The notes under the pieces are model-generated. The model saw nothing but the letters and a program-made list of their open reading frames with translations. It was not told the DNA's origin and ran no database searches. Below, one piece after another: positions 1 to 9,230 of a stretch of 64,000 nt of DNA; the first letter of the stretch is position 1, and each line of letters starts with the position of its first letter. The position numbers and the translations under genes are program-made. Source of the stretch: Bacteroidaceae bacterium. Its GTDB lineage: Bacteria; Bacteroidota; Bacteroidia; Bacteroidales; Bacteroidaceae. Where the stretch lies: assembly GCA_900769465.1 (NCBI GenBank), contig CAAGGT010000306.1:1-64000 (forward strand), written 5' to 3'.

Positions 1-2
1 AA

Positions 3-1586
3 AGAGGCGGAAAAGAGTTCGAGGTAATGGTACATAATGTTGTTACACGCGAACCCGGCGGTTTGTCATTGTATGCAAAAATGGATTCCTTGGGACGTTT
101 CACACTAAAAATGCCGTTACAGAATACCTCGCAGGTGTTTGTTGATTGGAAAAGAACAATGGTGAGTACAGTGCTTGAGCCGGGGGAGACATATTTCTTT
201 CTCCACGATTTCGGCACTGGGCAGAAACTCTTTATGGGCAACGATACACGTCTGCAAAATGAGTTGACAGCCTATCCGGCTTCATTTATGAACGAGCGCA
301 TAGAGCACGACCATGCCACTCAGGAGCAGGCTATGGAGTTCTTGCACCACGTAAAGGAGTGTGGCCGTCGATATAATGCGGAACTGCAAGAGAGAGTCGG
401 GGAGCGCCCCATGTTGTCGCGCCGATATATCGACTATCTCACAGGCTATTATCGTGCAGGGATGGGCGAGAGCCTTATGCAGGGGATGTACTATGTTGAA
501 GGCGACAAACTGCCGGCAGAATATATTGCTTTTGCCGACTCTCTTTGGAACAGTATGATTGCACCATTATCTACCGATGGATTTTCAATGTTGCGCAGTC
601 CAAAAAGCCTCTATCGCGACTATCTCCGTTTTTTGACTGATTATATGTATTATAAAGTACAGAATATGCCAGAACAGGAAGGCTCTGTGGCAAAGACATT
701 GCAACGTCTTGCAGCATGTGGAACAATATCGCTCGATGAGAAACAGGCCGATGCCGTGAATCGTTACGACAGTGAACTTGAAAAGATGAAGGCACAACTT
801 GCAACACTTGACGGTGAGGTGGAGAGAGAAAAACTTATAAGCGAATTCAATAATAGTGAAATCGTGTATATTATAAACGATGTGTGGAACAGTAATGCCG
901 ATGCAATAATAAGGGAATTTGCTGTCAAAATTCCGCAGCGTGCGATAAGCAGTCTGCCAAACAACAAGGAGATATACGATATTTATATGGCCGGCATTAT
1001 CTGGAACGAAATAAACAACCGCCGCATTCCCCTACCGGCAGATGTGATAGAATGGGCAGAGAAGAATATATCGACACCGGCTGCAATAAACATAGTGCTG
1101 GAGATGCAGAACAGATATCTTGCTTTGCAACGTAGTGTACTATCAGGTGGCGAAAGTCTGAAAACCAACGACGAGGTTAAGGACATGAGCGACGGTGAGA
1201 AGATTCTATGCAAGCTCATCGAGCCATACAAAGGCAAGCTTGTACTGGTCGATGTGTGGGGAACGTGGTGCAGTCCCTGCAAACGGGCTCTTTCGCACAG
1301 TAAGGAACTGTATGAGAGAATGGCGCAGTATGATATGGTCTTTCTCTACCTTGCAAACAACAGCGATGAGGATAGCTGGAAAAATGTAATAAAGGAGTAC
1401 AATGTCACAGGCGAGAATGTAGTGCATTATAACCTGCCCGGCGAGCAGCAGAGTGCTGTGGAGAATTTTCTCAATGTCAACGGCTATCCAACTTACAGGC
1501 TAATAGACCGCAACGGCAACCTGCTCGATGTCAATGCCGACCCAAGAGACTTTGATGCGTTTGAAAACCTTATAAAAGCGTTGTGA
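3..1586 (+). CDS. TlpA-like thioredoxin-fold protein, 5' end cut by window edge
   Basis: The reading frame is open from base 3, so the first internal ATG (27) is probably not the real start and the signal peptide or lipobox is likely lost upstream. From that ATG 519 residues remain. The first ~90 resemble the beta-rich DUF4369 region often found before thioredoxin domains in Bacteroidetes, the middle ~250 are helical and unrecognised, and the last ~130 form a thioredoxin domain with the redox motif WGTWCSPCK at about residues 409-417. Proteins of this type are usually exported and reduce disulfides or act in cytochrome maturation or oxidative stress; the substrate here is unknown. Both active-site cysteines are present, so redox activity is plausible. 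No operon partner is visible, because enolase follows after 127 bases. Confidence 0.8.
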   Translation, partial: RGGKEFEVMVHNVVTREPGGLSLYAKMDSLGRFTLKMPLQNTSQVFVDWKRTMVSTVLEPGETYFFLHDFGTGQKLFMGNDTRLQNELTAYPASFMNERIEHDHATQEQAMEFLHHVKECGRRYNAELQERVGERPMLSRRYIDYLTGYYRAGMGESLMQGMYYVEGDKLPAEYIAFADSLWNSMIAPLSTDGFSMLRSPKSLYRDYLRFLTDYMYYKVQNMPEQEGSVAKTLQRLAACGTISLDEKQADAVNRYDSELEKMKAQLATLDGEVEREKLISEFNNSEIVYIINDVWNSNADAIIREFAVKIPQRAISSLPNNKEIYDIYMAGIIWNEINNRRIPLPADVIEWAEKNISTPAAINIVLEMQNRYLALQRSVLSGGESLKTNDEVKDMSDGEKILCKLIEPYKGKLVLVDVWGTWCSPCKRALSHSKELYERMAQYDMVFLYLANNSDEDSWKNVIKEYNVTGENVVHYNLPGEQQSAVENFLNVNGYPTYRLIDRNGNLLDVNADPRDFDAFENLIKAL

Positions 1587-1609
1587 TATTACATATTGAG
1601 TTCAGAGCC

Positions 1610-1629
1610 CCTGCAACCTGCGTTGCAGG
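1610..1629. other. Short hairpin between TlpA-like gene and eno
   Basis: CCTGCAAC and GTTGCAGG form an 8-bp stem with loop CTGC, 24 bases after the upstream stop codon. No T-run follows, so it is a weak terminator at best. The remaining intergenic bases up to 1713 show no clear TAnnTTTG element for eno. Confidence 0.3.
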
Positions 1630-1713
1630 AGTAAATCTGTATATCAAAGAAAACAAACCTTCTTCTTATTCGTTACTATAGTACTTAAGATTTTATACTA
1701 AAAGCCGACAGTT

Positions 1714-2982
1714 ATGAAGATATCAGAGATTAGAGGAAGAGAAATCTTGGACTCACGTGGAAATCCTACGATAGAGGCAGAAGTTATATTGGAAAATGGC
1801 GTGACAGGGCGTGCTTCTGTTCCGTCGGGAGCATCAACCGGTGAAAATGAGGCGCTGGAGTTGCGTGATGGTGATGAACATCGCTATAATGGCAAGGGTG
1901 TGTCAAAAGCTGTGGCAAATATCAACGGACGCATAGCACCTGTATTGCGCGGATGTAATGTGTATGACCAACGGGGCCTTGACCGAATGATGCTTGAACT
2001 TGATGGAACACCCACCAAATGCAATCTTGGAGCCAATGCCATTTTGGGGGTATCGCTGGCTATTGCGCGAGCTGCGGCAAAAGCTTGCTGTATGCCTCTG
2101 TATCGCTATATTGGTGGTTGTAATGCCCACGTGTTGCCTGTTCCTATGATGAACCTGCTCAATGGAGGACGTCACTCTGATGCGCCTGTTGCATTCCAGG
2201 AGTTTATGATACGCCCGATAGGTGCGGATAGTATACGTCAGGCTGTGCAGATGGGTGCCGAGGTCTTCAGTGCTTTGAAGAGCGTGTTGAAGAAAAAAGG
2301 TTACAGCACAGGAGTTGGTGACGAGGGTGGTTTTGCTCCGGCACTCAAAAGTGCCGAAGAGGCTTTGGATGTGCTTGTTCAGGCAATCAAGGATGCCGGT
2401 TATACTCCGGGTACAGACATTACATTGGCAATTGACTGTGCAGCATCGGAATACCACCGTGGTGGAGTGTATGACTACACACTCTTTGAAGGTCCTGAAG
2501 GGAAAAAGCGTACATCGGAAGAACAGGTTGATTATCTGGAACATCTTGTCGAAACATATCCTATCGACTCTATTGAAGATGGTATGGGCGAGAATGATTG
2601 GGAGGGATGGGCTATGCTCACCGGACGTATCGGCAACCGTTGCCAACTTGTGGGGGATGACCTTTTTGTAACCAATGTCAACTATCTTGGCAAAGGAATA
2701 GAAAAGAATTGTGCCAACAGCGTGCTGGTGAAAGTCAACCAGATAGGAACACTTACCGAAGCTCTCGATACTATTGAAATGGCACGTCGTAACGGCTATA
2801 CAACCATAATAAGTCACCGTTCGGGTGAAACCGAAGATACTACAATAGCAGATATAGCCGTAGCTGTAAATGCCGGACAGATAAAGACCGGTTCAATGAG
2901 CCGTAGCGACCGTACTGCAAAGTATAATCAACTGATACGTATAGAAGAGGAGTTGAGAGATACCGCACGTTATGGTGTGTAG
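1714..2982 (+). CDS. eno: Enolase (phosphopyruvate hydratase)
   Basis: Cytoplasmic glycolytic enzyme interconverting 2-phosphoglycerate and phosphoenolpyruvate, Mg-dependent, and commonly also part of RNA-degradation complexes. At 422 residues it is slightly shorter than the usual ~430. The N-terminus KISEIRGREILDSRGNPT is diagnostic; further marks are the loop GASTGENEALELRD, the VGDEGGFAP segment, the metal ligand region SIEDGMGENDWEG, GDDLFVTN, and the C-terminal signature SHRSGETEDT with catalytic lysines nearby. The start is the ATG directly before this conserved N-terminus. It stands alone: the upstream gene is unrelated, and the next gene is on the other strand with a 54-base gap that shows no obvious terminator. 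Confidence 0.98.
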   Translation: MKISEIRGREILDSRGNPTIEAEVILENGVTGRASVPSGASTGENEALELRDGDEHRYNGKGVSKAVANINGRIAPVLRGCNVYDQRGLDRMMLELDGTPTKCNLGANAILGVSLAIARAAAKACCMPLYRYIGGCNAHVLPVPMMNLLNGGRHSDAPVAFQEFMIRPIGADSIRQAVQMGAEVFSALKSVLKKKGYSTGVGDEGGFAPALKSAEEALDVLVQAIKDAGYTPGTDITLAIDCAASEYHRGGVYDYTLFEGPEGKKRTSEEQVDYLEHLVETYPIDSIEDGMGENDWEGWAMLTGRIGNRCQLVGDDLFVTNVNYLGKGIEKNCANSVLVKVNQIGTLTEALDTIEMARRNGYTTIISHRSGETEDTTIADIAVAVNAGQIKTGSMSRSDRTAKYNQLIRIEEELRDTARYGV

Positions 2983-3036
2983 CAATTGAACGCTGTTTTT
3001 TGATAGGAACGATTACAAACAAGTGGGTGAGATGTT

Positions 3037-3750
3037 CTATCTTTCCCAACCTTCGACACGATAGACCTTTTCCATCAGTTTTCGCTTTTTGCCTGTCTTG
3101 GCATCTTTGTGCCACACCTCTATGCGAGCGGCGTAGTAATCGCCCCAATCGCCGGTATAGATTGTGAAGCTCTGCTTTTCAACTACTTTTGAGAATGATG
3201 TGGTAGATGGCGTTGCGACCATACTTGCGGCCCAAATGCGCTCGGATGAGAGCGGTATGTTTTCAGTTGCCTCGTAGCAACGCAGGTATATCCATCCTTC
3301 TTCAAGTGCGGGGTAGTAGAAGTCGTATGTGTACATTCCGCCCTGAAAATCGTTCCATATTTGCAGCCATGTGTTAGACGCAATGCTGTCGATGGGATAG
3401 GGAGGCTCTTCGCCCTTATCAAGTGGTAGGTTATAATCCAGTTGGGCCGGAATGGGATGCTCTTTGCCGAAATTGTCGGGGCCGGGGTTGAAAGCCTGTT
3501 CAATGGCTGTCATCAGTAAATAGACGAAATAGGTTACTGTAAGTGCTCCAAATATGAATGAAAGCAGAAATCTCCACCACTTTTTGAATATGAGCAGCAT
3601 AATCCACGAGAATGTCAGTGCAACAAAGGTCAAGGGTACTGAAATTACAAAAAATATCGGCCACATTAAATCGAAGTATGCCGAAATCAATAATGATGCA
3701 ATGAATGCCAGTGGGAATATCCACCAGAATCTGTTGATGAAGTTTTTCAT
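3037..3750 (-). CDS. Unknown membrane protein with C-terminal soluble domain
   Basis: A 237-residue protein I do not recognise. The first ~85 residues hold about three strongly hydrophobic segments (starting at FWWIFPLAFIASLLISAYF, then WPIFFVISVPLTFVALTF, then FLLSFIFGALTVTYFVYLLM), and the rest is polar and likely periplasmic or cytoplasmic beta-rich (many W, Y, T). No signal-peptidase or catalytic motif is evident. It is convergent with eno and divergent from ettA. The coding assignment rests on unbroken length, a plausible membrane N-terminus and an ATG start; the opposite strand has no competing gene. Confidence 0.75.
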   Translation of the reverse strand: MKNFINRFWWIFPLAFIASLLISAYFDLMWPIFFVISVPLTFVALTFSWIMLLIFKKWWRFLLSFIFGALTVTYFVYLLMTAIEQAFNPGPDNFGKEHPIPAQLDYNLPLDKGEEPPYPIDSIASNTWLQIWNDFQGGMYTYDFYYPALEEGWIYLRCYEATENIPLSSERIWAASMVATPSTTSFSKVVEKQSFTIYTGDWGDYYAARIEVWHKDAKTGKKRKLMEKVYRVEGWER

Positions 3751-3876
3751 TTTTGTTTGTGATTTTAATTGTACAAACGTTCTTAAAGCCTAATTATTAT
3801 AGTGCTTTCAAGTATTTAACTTTGTTTAACTGCGCAGAGGGTGTTCTTTGCACTCTTTATTTATAAGGTGGTTTTA

Positions 3877-3909
3877 TTGCCATAATTCGCAAAATTTTTG
3901 TTATCTTCG
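3877..3909 (+). promoter_or_regulatory. Candidate promoter for ettA
   Basis: TTG at 3877-3879 and TATCTTCG at 3902-3909 are 22 bases apart, matching the Bacteroidetes -33/-7 layout with one mismatch in TAnnTTTG. The start codon lies 47 bases downstream. Confidence 0.55.
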
Positions 3910-3956
3910 CGGAAGATTTCTAAATTGGGAATAATATAAAATTATAAAATAGATTT

Positions 3957-5654
3957 ATGGCAACAGTTGATGACAAGAAAATCATCTTTTCGATGGTGGG
4001 CTTGAGCAAGACAATCAAGCAGACAAACAAACAGGTATTGAAGAATATTTACCTCTCGTTCTTCTACGGTGCAAAGATTGGTATCGTGGGTATGAACGGT
4101 GCGGGTAAATCTACATTGATGAAGATTATTGCAGGCCTCGACAATGACTATCAGGGTAATGTGGTATGGTCACCCGGTTATTCGGTGGGTTACTTGCCAC
4201 AGGAACCACACTTGCAGGACGGCAAGACTGTGATGGACTGTGTGAAGGAGGGTGTGCAGGCAACAGTCGATGCACTTGCAGAGTATGAGGAGATTAATAT
4301 GAAGTTCGGCTTGCCCGAGTATTACGAGGATGCCGACAAAATGAACGAGCTTTTTGCGCGCCAGGCCGAATTGCAGGATATCATCGATGCAACCGATGCG
4401 TGGAACCTTGAAAGCAAATTGGAGCGTGCTATGGCAGCCCTGCGTTGCCCGGCTCCCGATGAACTTGTTGACCATCTCTCGGGTGGTGAGCGCCGCCGTG
4501 TGGCTCTCTGCCGTCTTTTGCTGTCAAAGCCCGATGTACTATTGCTCGATGAGCCTACAAACCACCTCGATGCCGAGAGTATCGACTGGCTTGAGCAGCA
4601 CTTGAACCAGTACGAGGGTACAGTAATTGCCGTTACCCACGACCGTTATTTCCTTGACGATGTTGCGGGTTGGATTCTTGAACTCGACCGTGGCGAGGGT
4701 ATCCCCTGGCAGGGTAACTACTCATCTTGGCTCGACCAGAAGACAAAGCGTATGGAGCAGGAGGAGAAGAGTGCAAGCAAGCGTCGCAAGACACTTGAGC
4801 GCGAGCTTGAGTGGGTGCGTATGTCGCCCAAGGCTCGCCAGGCAAAGGGTAAGGCCCGTTTGAACTCATATGAGCGTATGCTTAACGAGGACCAGAAGGA
4901 GCGCGAGGAGAAACTGGAGATCTTTATCCCCAATGGTCCGCGTTTGGGTAACAAGGTTATCAATGCCGAGAATATCGGCAAGTCATTCGGCAGCAAGCAC
5001 CTCTTCAGTAACCTCAACTTTATGTTGCCGCCTAACGGCATCGTGGGTGTCATCGGTCCCAATGGCGCCGGTAAGACAACCCTTTTCCGTATGATTATGG
5101 GACTTGAGACTGCAGACGAGGGTACCTTCGAGGTCGGCGAGACAGTGAAGATTGCTTACGTTGACCAGAACCACAAGGATATCGTTGCCGACAAGAGTGT
5201 TTACGAGGTTATGAGCCAGGGTAATGAACTTATGCGCTTGGGTGGCAAGGAAATCAATGTTCGTGCATACCTTTCACGTTTCAATTTCTCGGGTGCCGAC
5301 CAGGAGAAGAAGTGCGGTGTGCTATCCGGTGGTGAACGTAACCGTCTGCACCTTGCAATGGCACTGAAAGAGGGTGGTAACGTGCTTCTCCTTGACGAGC
5401 CTACCAACGATATCGACGTGAACACACTGCGTGCGCTTGAGGAGGGTCTTGAGAACTTTGCCGGATGCGCCGTTGTCATCAGCCACGACCGTTGGTTCCT
5501 TGACCGTATATGTACACACATCATCGCTTTCGAGGGCGACGGAAACGTATTCAGTTTCGAGGGTTCATACTCTGACTATGAGGAGAACAAAATGCGTCGT
5601 TTGGGTATTGAGGAGCTGAAGAAGGTGCGTTACCGCAAGTTGATGGAGGATTGA
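3957..5654 (+). CDS. ettA: ABC-F ATPase, EttA-type translational throttle
   Basis: Cytoplasmic protein with two ABC ATPase domains and no membrane segments. ABC-F proteins bind the ribosomal E site; EttA gates the first elongation cycle according to the ATP/ADP state. The 565-residue length fits EttA (about 555) better than Uup (about 635). First domain: Walker A GMNGAGKST (residues 45-53), signature LSGGERRR, Walker B LLLDEPTNHLDAES. The charged linker (about 245-320, KTKRMEQEEKSASKRR then ELEWVRMSPKARQAKGKAR) carries the EttA-like LEWVR..PKARQ.K motif. Second domain: GPNGAGKTT, LSGGERNR, LLLDEPTNDID. It is probably transcribed alone from its own promoter. A resistance role is possible for ABC-F proteins, but the linker argues for EttA. 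Confidence 0.92.
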   Translation: MATVDDKKIIFSMVGLSKTIKQTNKQVLKNIYLSFFYGAKIGIVGMNGAGKSTLMKIIAGLDNDYQGNVVWSPGYSVGYLPQEPHLQDGKTVMDCVKEGVQATVDALAEYEEINMKFGLPEYYEDADKMNELFARQAELQDIIDATDAWNLESKLERAMAALRCPAPDELVDHLSGGERRRVALCRLLLSKPDVLLLDEPTNHLDAESIDWLEQHLNQYEGTVIAVTHDRYFLDDVAGWILELDRGEGIPWQGNYSSWLDQKTKRMEQEEKSASKRRKTLERELEWVRMSPKARQAKGKARLNSYERMLNEDQKEREEKLEIFIPNGPRLGNKVINAENIGKSFGSKHLFSNLNFMLPPNGIVGVIGPNGAGKTTLFRMIMGLETADEGTFEVGETVKIAYVDQNHKDIVADKSVYEVMSQGNELMRLGGKEINVRAYLSRFNFSGADQEKKCGVLSGGERNRLHLAMALKEGGNVLLLDEPTNDIDVNTLRALEEGLENFAGCAVVISHDRWFLDRICTHIIAFEGDGNVFSFEGSYSDYEENKMRRLGIEELKKVRYRKLMED

Positions 5655-5897
5655 TATTCTATTGTTAAAAAAGGCTACTGACAGCGTTACGCTTGTTTCT
5701 GTAAAAAGAATATTGTTCAATCCTTCTATAAACTCTTGCAGCCATGATACCTATATTGCTATATATCATATACAAGAAAAAAGGTAAGGATATATCGCGT
5801 GTTGCCAAGAAGGTTATCGGCAATGCCAAAGCCAGGAGAATGATAAGGAAGGCCGAGAAGAGTGCCGAAAACAAGTCAAGAAGAAGACCTATAAGAA

Positions 5898-7199
5898 ATG
5901 CATATAGTAAATTCAGAAATCGTAGACTCAATCGTAAAAGAGTTGGAGATTGAAGACATCCGCTCTGCATCGATACGTCAGATAGGGGCTGTCGTACGTG
6001 CCGTGGAGGCTCGTACAGGGGTGGAATATGTACATTTTGAAATGGGTGTTCCGGGATTGCCTCCATCGGAAGTGGGGGTGCGGGCCGAATGCGAGGCCCT
6101 GCAACGCGGCGTTGCTTCTGTTTATCCCATAATAGATGGAATACCGGAACTCAAGAGCGAGGCTTCGCGCTTTGTCAAGGCGTTCGTGGATGCGGATATA
6201 AACCCGAATGGCTGTATCCCCACAGTTGGTTCCATGCAGGCTTCGTTCGCCTCTCTGATGCTTGCTTCGCAACTTGATGCGAAACGTGATACGGTCCTGT
6301 ATATTGACCCGGGATTCCCGGTGCAGAAGATGCAGGCACAGGTGATTGGTGTGAAGGTTGCGTCGTTTGATATTGCAGAGCATCGTGGCGAAAGGCTCGA
6401 GGAGAAACTTGAGAGCTACTTTGCACAGGGTGACATATGTGCCGTGCTTTACTCTTCGCCCAACAATCCTACCTGGATGTGTCTTAGAGAGGAGGAACTT
6501 GAGATGATCGGTCGTTTGGCTACAAAGTATGACATTGTGGTAATTGAGGACCTGGCTTATATGACAATGGATTTCCGCAGGGATATGAGCCGTCCGTTTG
6601 AACCGCCTTTCCAACCGAGTATCTCAAAGTATACCGACGACTATATCCTGCTTATCAGTGCTTCAAAGATCTTTAGCTATGCCGGACAGCGCATTGCTGT
6701 GGCGTGCATCTCTGATGCGCTGTACGACAGGACATATGATGCGCTGAAACAGCGTTATGGGATTGCACGTTTCGGCGCTGCATTCGCGTATATATTCCTT
6801 TACTCCTTCTCGTCGGGTGTGTCACACTCGGCACAATGCGCTTTGGCTGCAATGTTCAAGGCTGCCTGTGACGGCGAATACGATTTTGTAGGCGATATAA
6901 AGGAGTATGCCGAGCGCACTGCACGCATAAAGGATATCCTGTTGCGTAACGGATTCAGTATAGTATATGACAAGGATGTAGATGAGCCCGTGAGCGACGG
7001 CTTCTTCTTCACTGTCGGGTATAAGGATATGGACGGTGGCGAGTTGTTGAAGGAACTGCTCTACTATGGTGTGAGCGGCATAGACCTTGCCACAACCGGC
7101 GGAACACGAAAAGGTATACGCGCATGCTCATCGAACATCAAGCCACACCATTATGCGATGCTCGAAGAGAGGTTGCGCAAGTTTAACGAAAACCATTGA
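5898..7199 (+). CDS. PLP-dependent class I/II aminotransferase
   Basis: Fold-type I aminotransferase of 433 residues, cytoplasmic. Visible marks are the substrate/PLP loop YSSPNNPTWMCL, the aspartate and tyrosine segment VVIEDLAYM, and the Schiff-base lysine in ISASKIFSYAGQR (about residue 256). The amino-acid substrate cannot be read from the sequence; the general shape fits aspartate/aromatic/alanine-type enzymes of the MalY-AspC superfamily. The start ATG follows a 243-base spacer after ettA, in which I see no convincing gene or terminator. The stop codon is 8 bases before the next ATG (GH20), so the two may be co-transcribed, although their roles are not obviously linked. Confidence 0.88.
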   Translation: MHIVNSEIVDSIVKELEIEDIRSASIRQIGAVVRAVEARTGVEYVHFEMGVPGLPPSEVGVRAECEALQRGVASVYPIIDGIPELKSEASRFVKAFVDADINPNGCIPTVGSMQASFASLMLASQLDAKRDTVLYIDPGFPVQKMQAQVIGVKVASFDIAEHRGERLEEKLESYFAQGDICAVLYSSPNNPTWMCLREEELEMIGRLATKYDIVVIEDLAYMTMDFRRDMSRPFEPPFQPSISKYTDDYILLISASKIFSYAGQRIAVACISDALYDRTYDALKQRYGIARFGAAFAYIFLYSFSSGVSHSAQCALAAMFKAACDGEYDFVGDIKEYAERTARIKDILLRNGFSIVYDKDVDEPVSDGFFFTVGYKDMDGGELLKELLYYGVSGIDLATTGGTRKGIRACSSNIKPHHYAMLEERLRKFNENH

Positions 7200-7207
7200 T
7201 TCATAAT

Positions 7208-8884
7208 ATGAAAAAGCTATTATTCACTTTACTTTGTATCTTTGCGCTTTCTTTGAATGCGCAGGAGATTTCACTGATTCCCAAGCCCGCAGAGATGTTT
7301 GTGGACAAGGGAGAATTCCTTTTTGACGGAAAGGTTGTCATCTGTTATCCAGAATACAAGGAGAAGGGTTTTGAAAGGGTGATAGACAACTTTGTTGACG
7401 AACTTAAAACGGCAACAGGGGTGAAACTCAAAAAGTCAACCCCCAAGAAAGAGAAACTGCAGAATTGGGAGGTGACAAAGTACAGCAAGAAGGCCGATGC
7501 CCATATTGTAGTCTACATTGATGAATATATGGACGACGAGGAGTACAAGCTCTCTGTGAAGCCTCAGAGAATTGATATCACCGCAGCAAAGCCTGCAGGC
7601 CTGTTCTATGCTTTTCAGACCTTAAAACAGCTTATGCCACGCAATGTGATGGCCGGAGTTTCCGATGAGAGTGTTGCCTCATGGAGTGTTCCTTGTGTCT
7701 TTATTGTTGACAGACCGCGCTTCTCATGGCGTGGATTCATGCTCGATGAGGGCCGTCATTTCTATGGCAAGGAGGAGATAAAGAAGATTATCGATGTGAT
7801 GGCAGCCTACAAGATGAACCGTTTCCATTGGCACTTGACAGAGGATCAGGGTTGGCGCATTGAGATAAAGAAATACCCGAAACTTACCGAGATAGGTGCA
7901 TGGCGCGACAGCAAGGTGTGTGCTTGGGGTGATGTGAAGCCCGATGGCATACGCTATGGCGGTTTCTACACTCACAATGACATCAAGGAGGTTGTGGAGT
8001 ATGCAAAAGAGCGCTTTGTTGAGATTATCCCCGAGGTTGACATTCCGGGGCACTCACAGGCTGCTGTAGCTTCATACCCTGAATTCCTTGCCTGCGACCC
8101 CGAAAACAAGCACGATGTATGGTTGTGGCAGGGTGTGTCAAGCGATGTCATAAACGTGGCTAATCCGCTTGCTGTGCAGTTTGCAAAGGATGTGATTGAT
8201 GAACTCACAGAGCTGTTCCCGTTCGGTTATATACATCTTGGCGGTGACGAGTGCCCTACACACAAATGGGAACGCAATAACGATTGTCAGGCTCTCCTTA
8301 AAGAGATTGGTTCAGAAAACTATCGCGATTTGCAGATACATTTCTACAGACAACTGCTTGACCACGTTGCGCAGAAACCTGCTGACAAACAGCGCAAGCT
8401 TGTGTTCTGGAACGAGGTGCTGCACGGCAATACAGAACCGCTTGGAAAGGATATAACCATTATGGCGTGGATTGGTGCCGACGGTGCCGCAAAGGATGCT
8501 GCAATGCGCGGCATGAGTACAATCCTCTCTCCGCAGATTCCATACTATATAAACCGCCGTCAATCCAAGTTGGAAACCGAACCCAAATCACAGGGTTATG
8601 GTGACGAGACCGTAGAACGTGTATACAACTACAAGCCAATGAACAATGTGCCCGAGGAGTTGCAGCCCAAATATCTGGGTGTGCAGGCGAATTTCTGGAC
8701 GGAGTGGGTGGTGGAGCCTTCGGTGGTGCAGTATCTTATGCTGCCCCGTTTGGCTGCAGTTGCCGAGGCCGGCTGGACACCTGCCGAACTGCGTAATTAC
8801 GATGATTTTACAGGTCGTTTGCAGGGCGAAGCGAAATTTTATCAGCTGAAGGGGGTTGACTACGGAAAGCACGTTTTCAAGTAA
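7208..8884 (+). CDS. Secreted beta-N-acetylhexosaminidase, GH20
   Basis: Glycoside hydrolase family 20 enzyme of 558 residues that removes terminal GlcNAc/GalNAc from glycans, using substrate-assisted catalysis. The ATG at 7208 is chosen because it gives a clean signal peptide (MKKLLFTLLCIFALSLNAQ, cleavage near residue 18-19); an earlier in-frame TTG would overlap the previous gene. There is no lipobox cysteine, so it is probably periplasmic or secreted. The GH20b-like N-domain (about 20-145) precedes the TIM barrel, which contains WRGFMLDEGRHF, HWHLTEDQGWR, and the catalytic Asp-Glu pair in HLGGDECP (about 346-347). A later tryptophan-rich segment (FWTEWVVEP) forms the sugar pocket. Typical of gut Bacteroidales host- or dietary-glycan use; no SusCD pair lies nearby. 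Confidence 0.95.
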   Translation: MKKLLFTLLCIFALSLNAQEISLIPKPAEMFVDKGEFLFDGKVVICYPEYKEKGFERVIDNFVDELKTATGVKLKKSTPKKEKLQNWEVTKYSKKADAHIVVYIDEYMDDEEYKLSVKPQRIDITAAKPAGLFYAFQTLKQLMPRNVMAGVSDESVASWSVPCVFIVDRPRFSWRGFMLDEGRHFYGKEEIKKIIDVMAAYKMNRFHWHLTEDQGWRIEIKKYPKLTEIGAWRDSKVCAWGDVKPDGIRYGGFYTHNDIKEVVEYAKERFVEIIPEVDIPGHSQAAVASYPEFLACDPENKHDVWLWQGVSSDVINVANPLAVQFAKDVIDELTELFPFGYIHLGGDECPTHKWERNNDCQALLKEIGSENYRDLQIHFYRQLLDHVAQKPADKQRKLVFWNEVLHGNTEPLGKDITIMAWIGADGAAKDAAMRGMSTILSPQIPYYINRRQSKLETEPKSQGYGDETVERVYNYKPMNNVPEELQPKYLGVQANFWTEWVVEPSVVQYLMLPRLAAVAEAGWTPAELRNYDDFTGRLQGEAKFYQLKGVDYGKHVFK

Positions 8885-8904
8885 AAAATAATTGATATTC
8901 TTTT

Positions 8905-8948
8905 AAGCAACAGGGTTGTAAACAAACAATCCTGTTGCTTTTTTTATT
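8905..8948 (+). terminator. Rho-independent terminator after GH20 gene
   Basis: AAGCAACAGGGTTGT (8905-8919) pairs with ACAATCCTGTTGCTT (8926-8940) in a 15-bp stem (one G-T pair) with a 6-base loop, followed by a T-rich tail. It begins 20 bases after the stop codon. Confidence 0.9.
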
Positions 8949-9230
8949 TTATTAATCGATTGTCATTTAACTGTTTATTTACATTTGATTAAATTATTTC
9001 ATACATAGTCTGCTTAAGGTAATTTAATTAAAATTTATTTACAAATATTCTTTGTTTTCAGAAATTGGAAATTTGCTATTGACTTTGGTCTTGAGGGCTC
9101 GCTTGAATTTTATACGCGCCTTGTTATTATATATATAGCGTTTTTCGTTTTTTATTTGTATCTTTGCATCTAAAATTTGCCGATAGGGGCTTTGTCGGCT
9201 TGTGTTTACTGAAAAAAACAGATTACATAT
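8949..9230. other. AT-rich intergenic region before lepA
   Basis: This stretch of about 280 bases is AT-rich and holds no open frame that looks coding on either strand. The only recognisable element is the -7 box near its end (9159-9166). Confidence 0.6.
9159..9166 (+). promoter_or_regulatory. Candidate -7 element for lepA operon
   Basis: TATCTTTG matches TAnnTTTG exactly. No clear TTG lies 19-22 bases upstream. The leader to the lepA ATG would be about 60 bases. Confidence 0.55.

Noticed and set aside
1903..2817. A 304-residue open frame antisense to eno
   Set aside because: It lies wholly inside the conserved enolase gene; composition is cysteine/histidine-rich as expected from reverse reading of biased codons.
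5744..5953. A 69-codon frame rich in lysine and arginine between ettA and the aminotransferase
   Set aside because: It overlaps the aminotransferase start by 56 bases, has no ribosome site, and its composition (hydrophobic start then all basic) is typical of chance frames in this AT-rich spacer.
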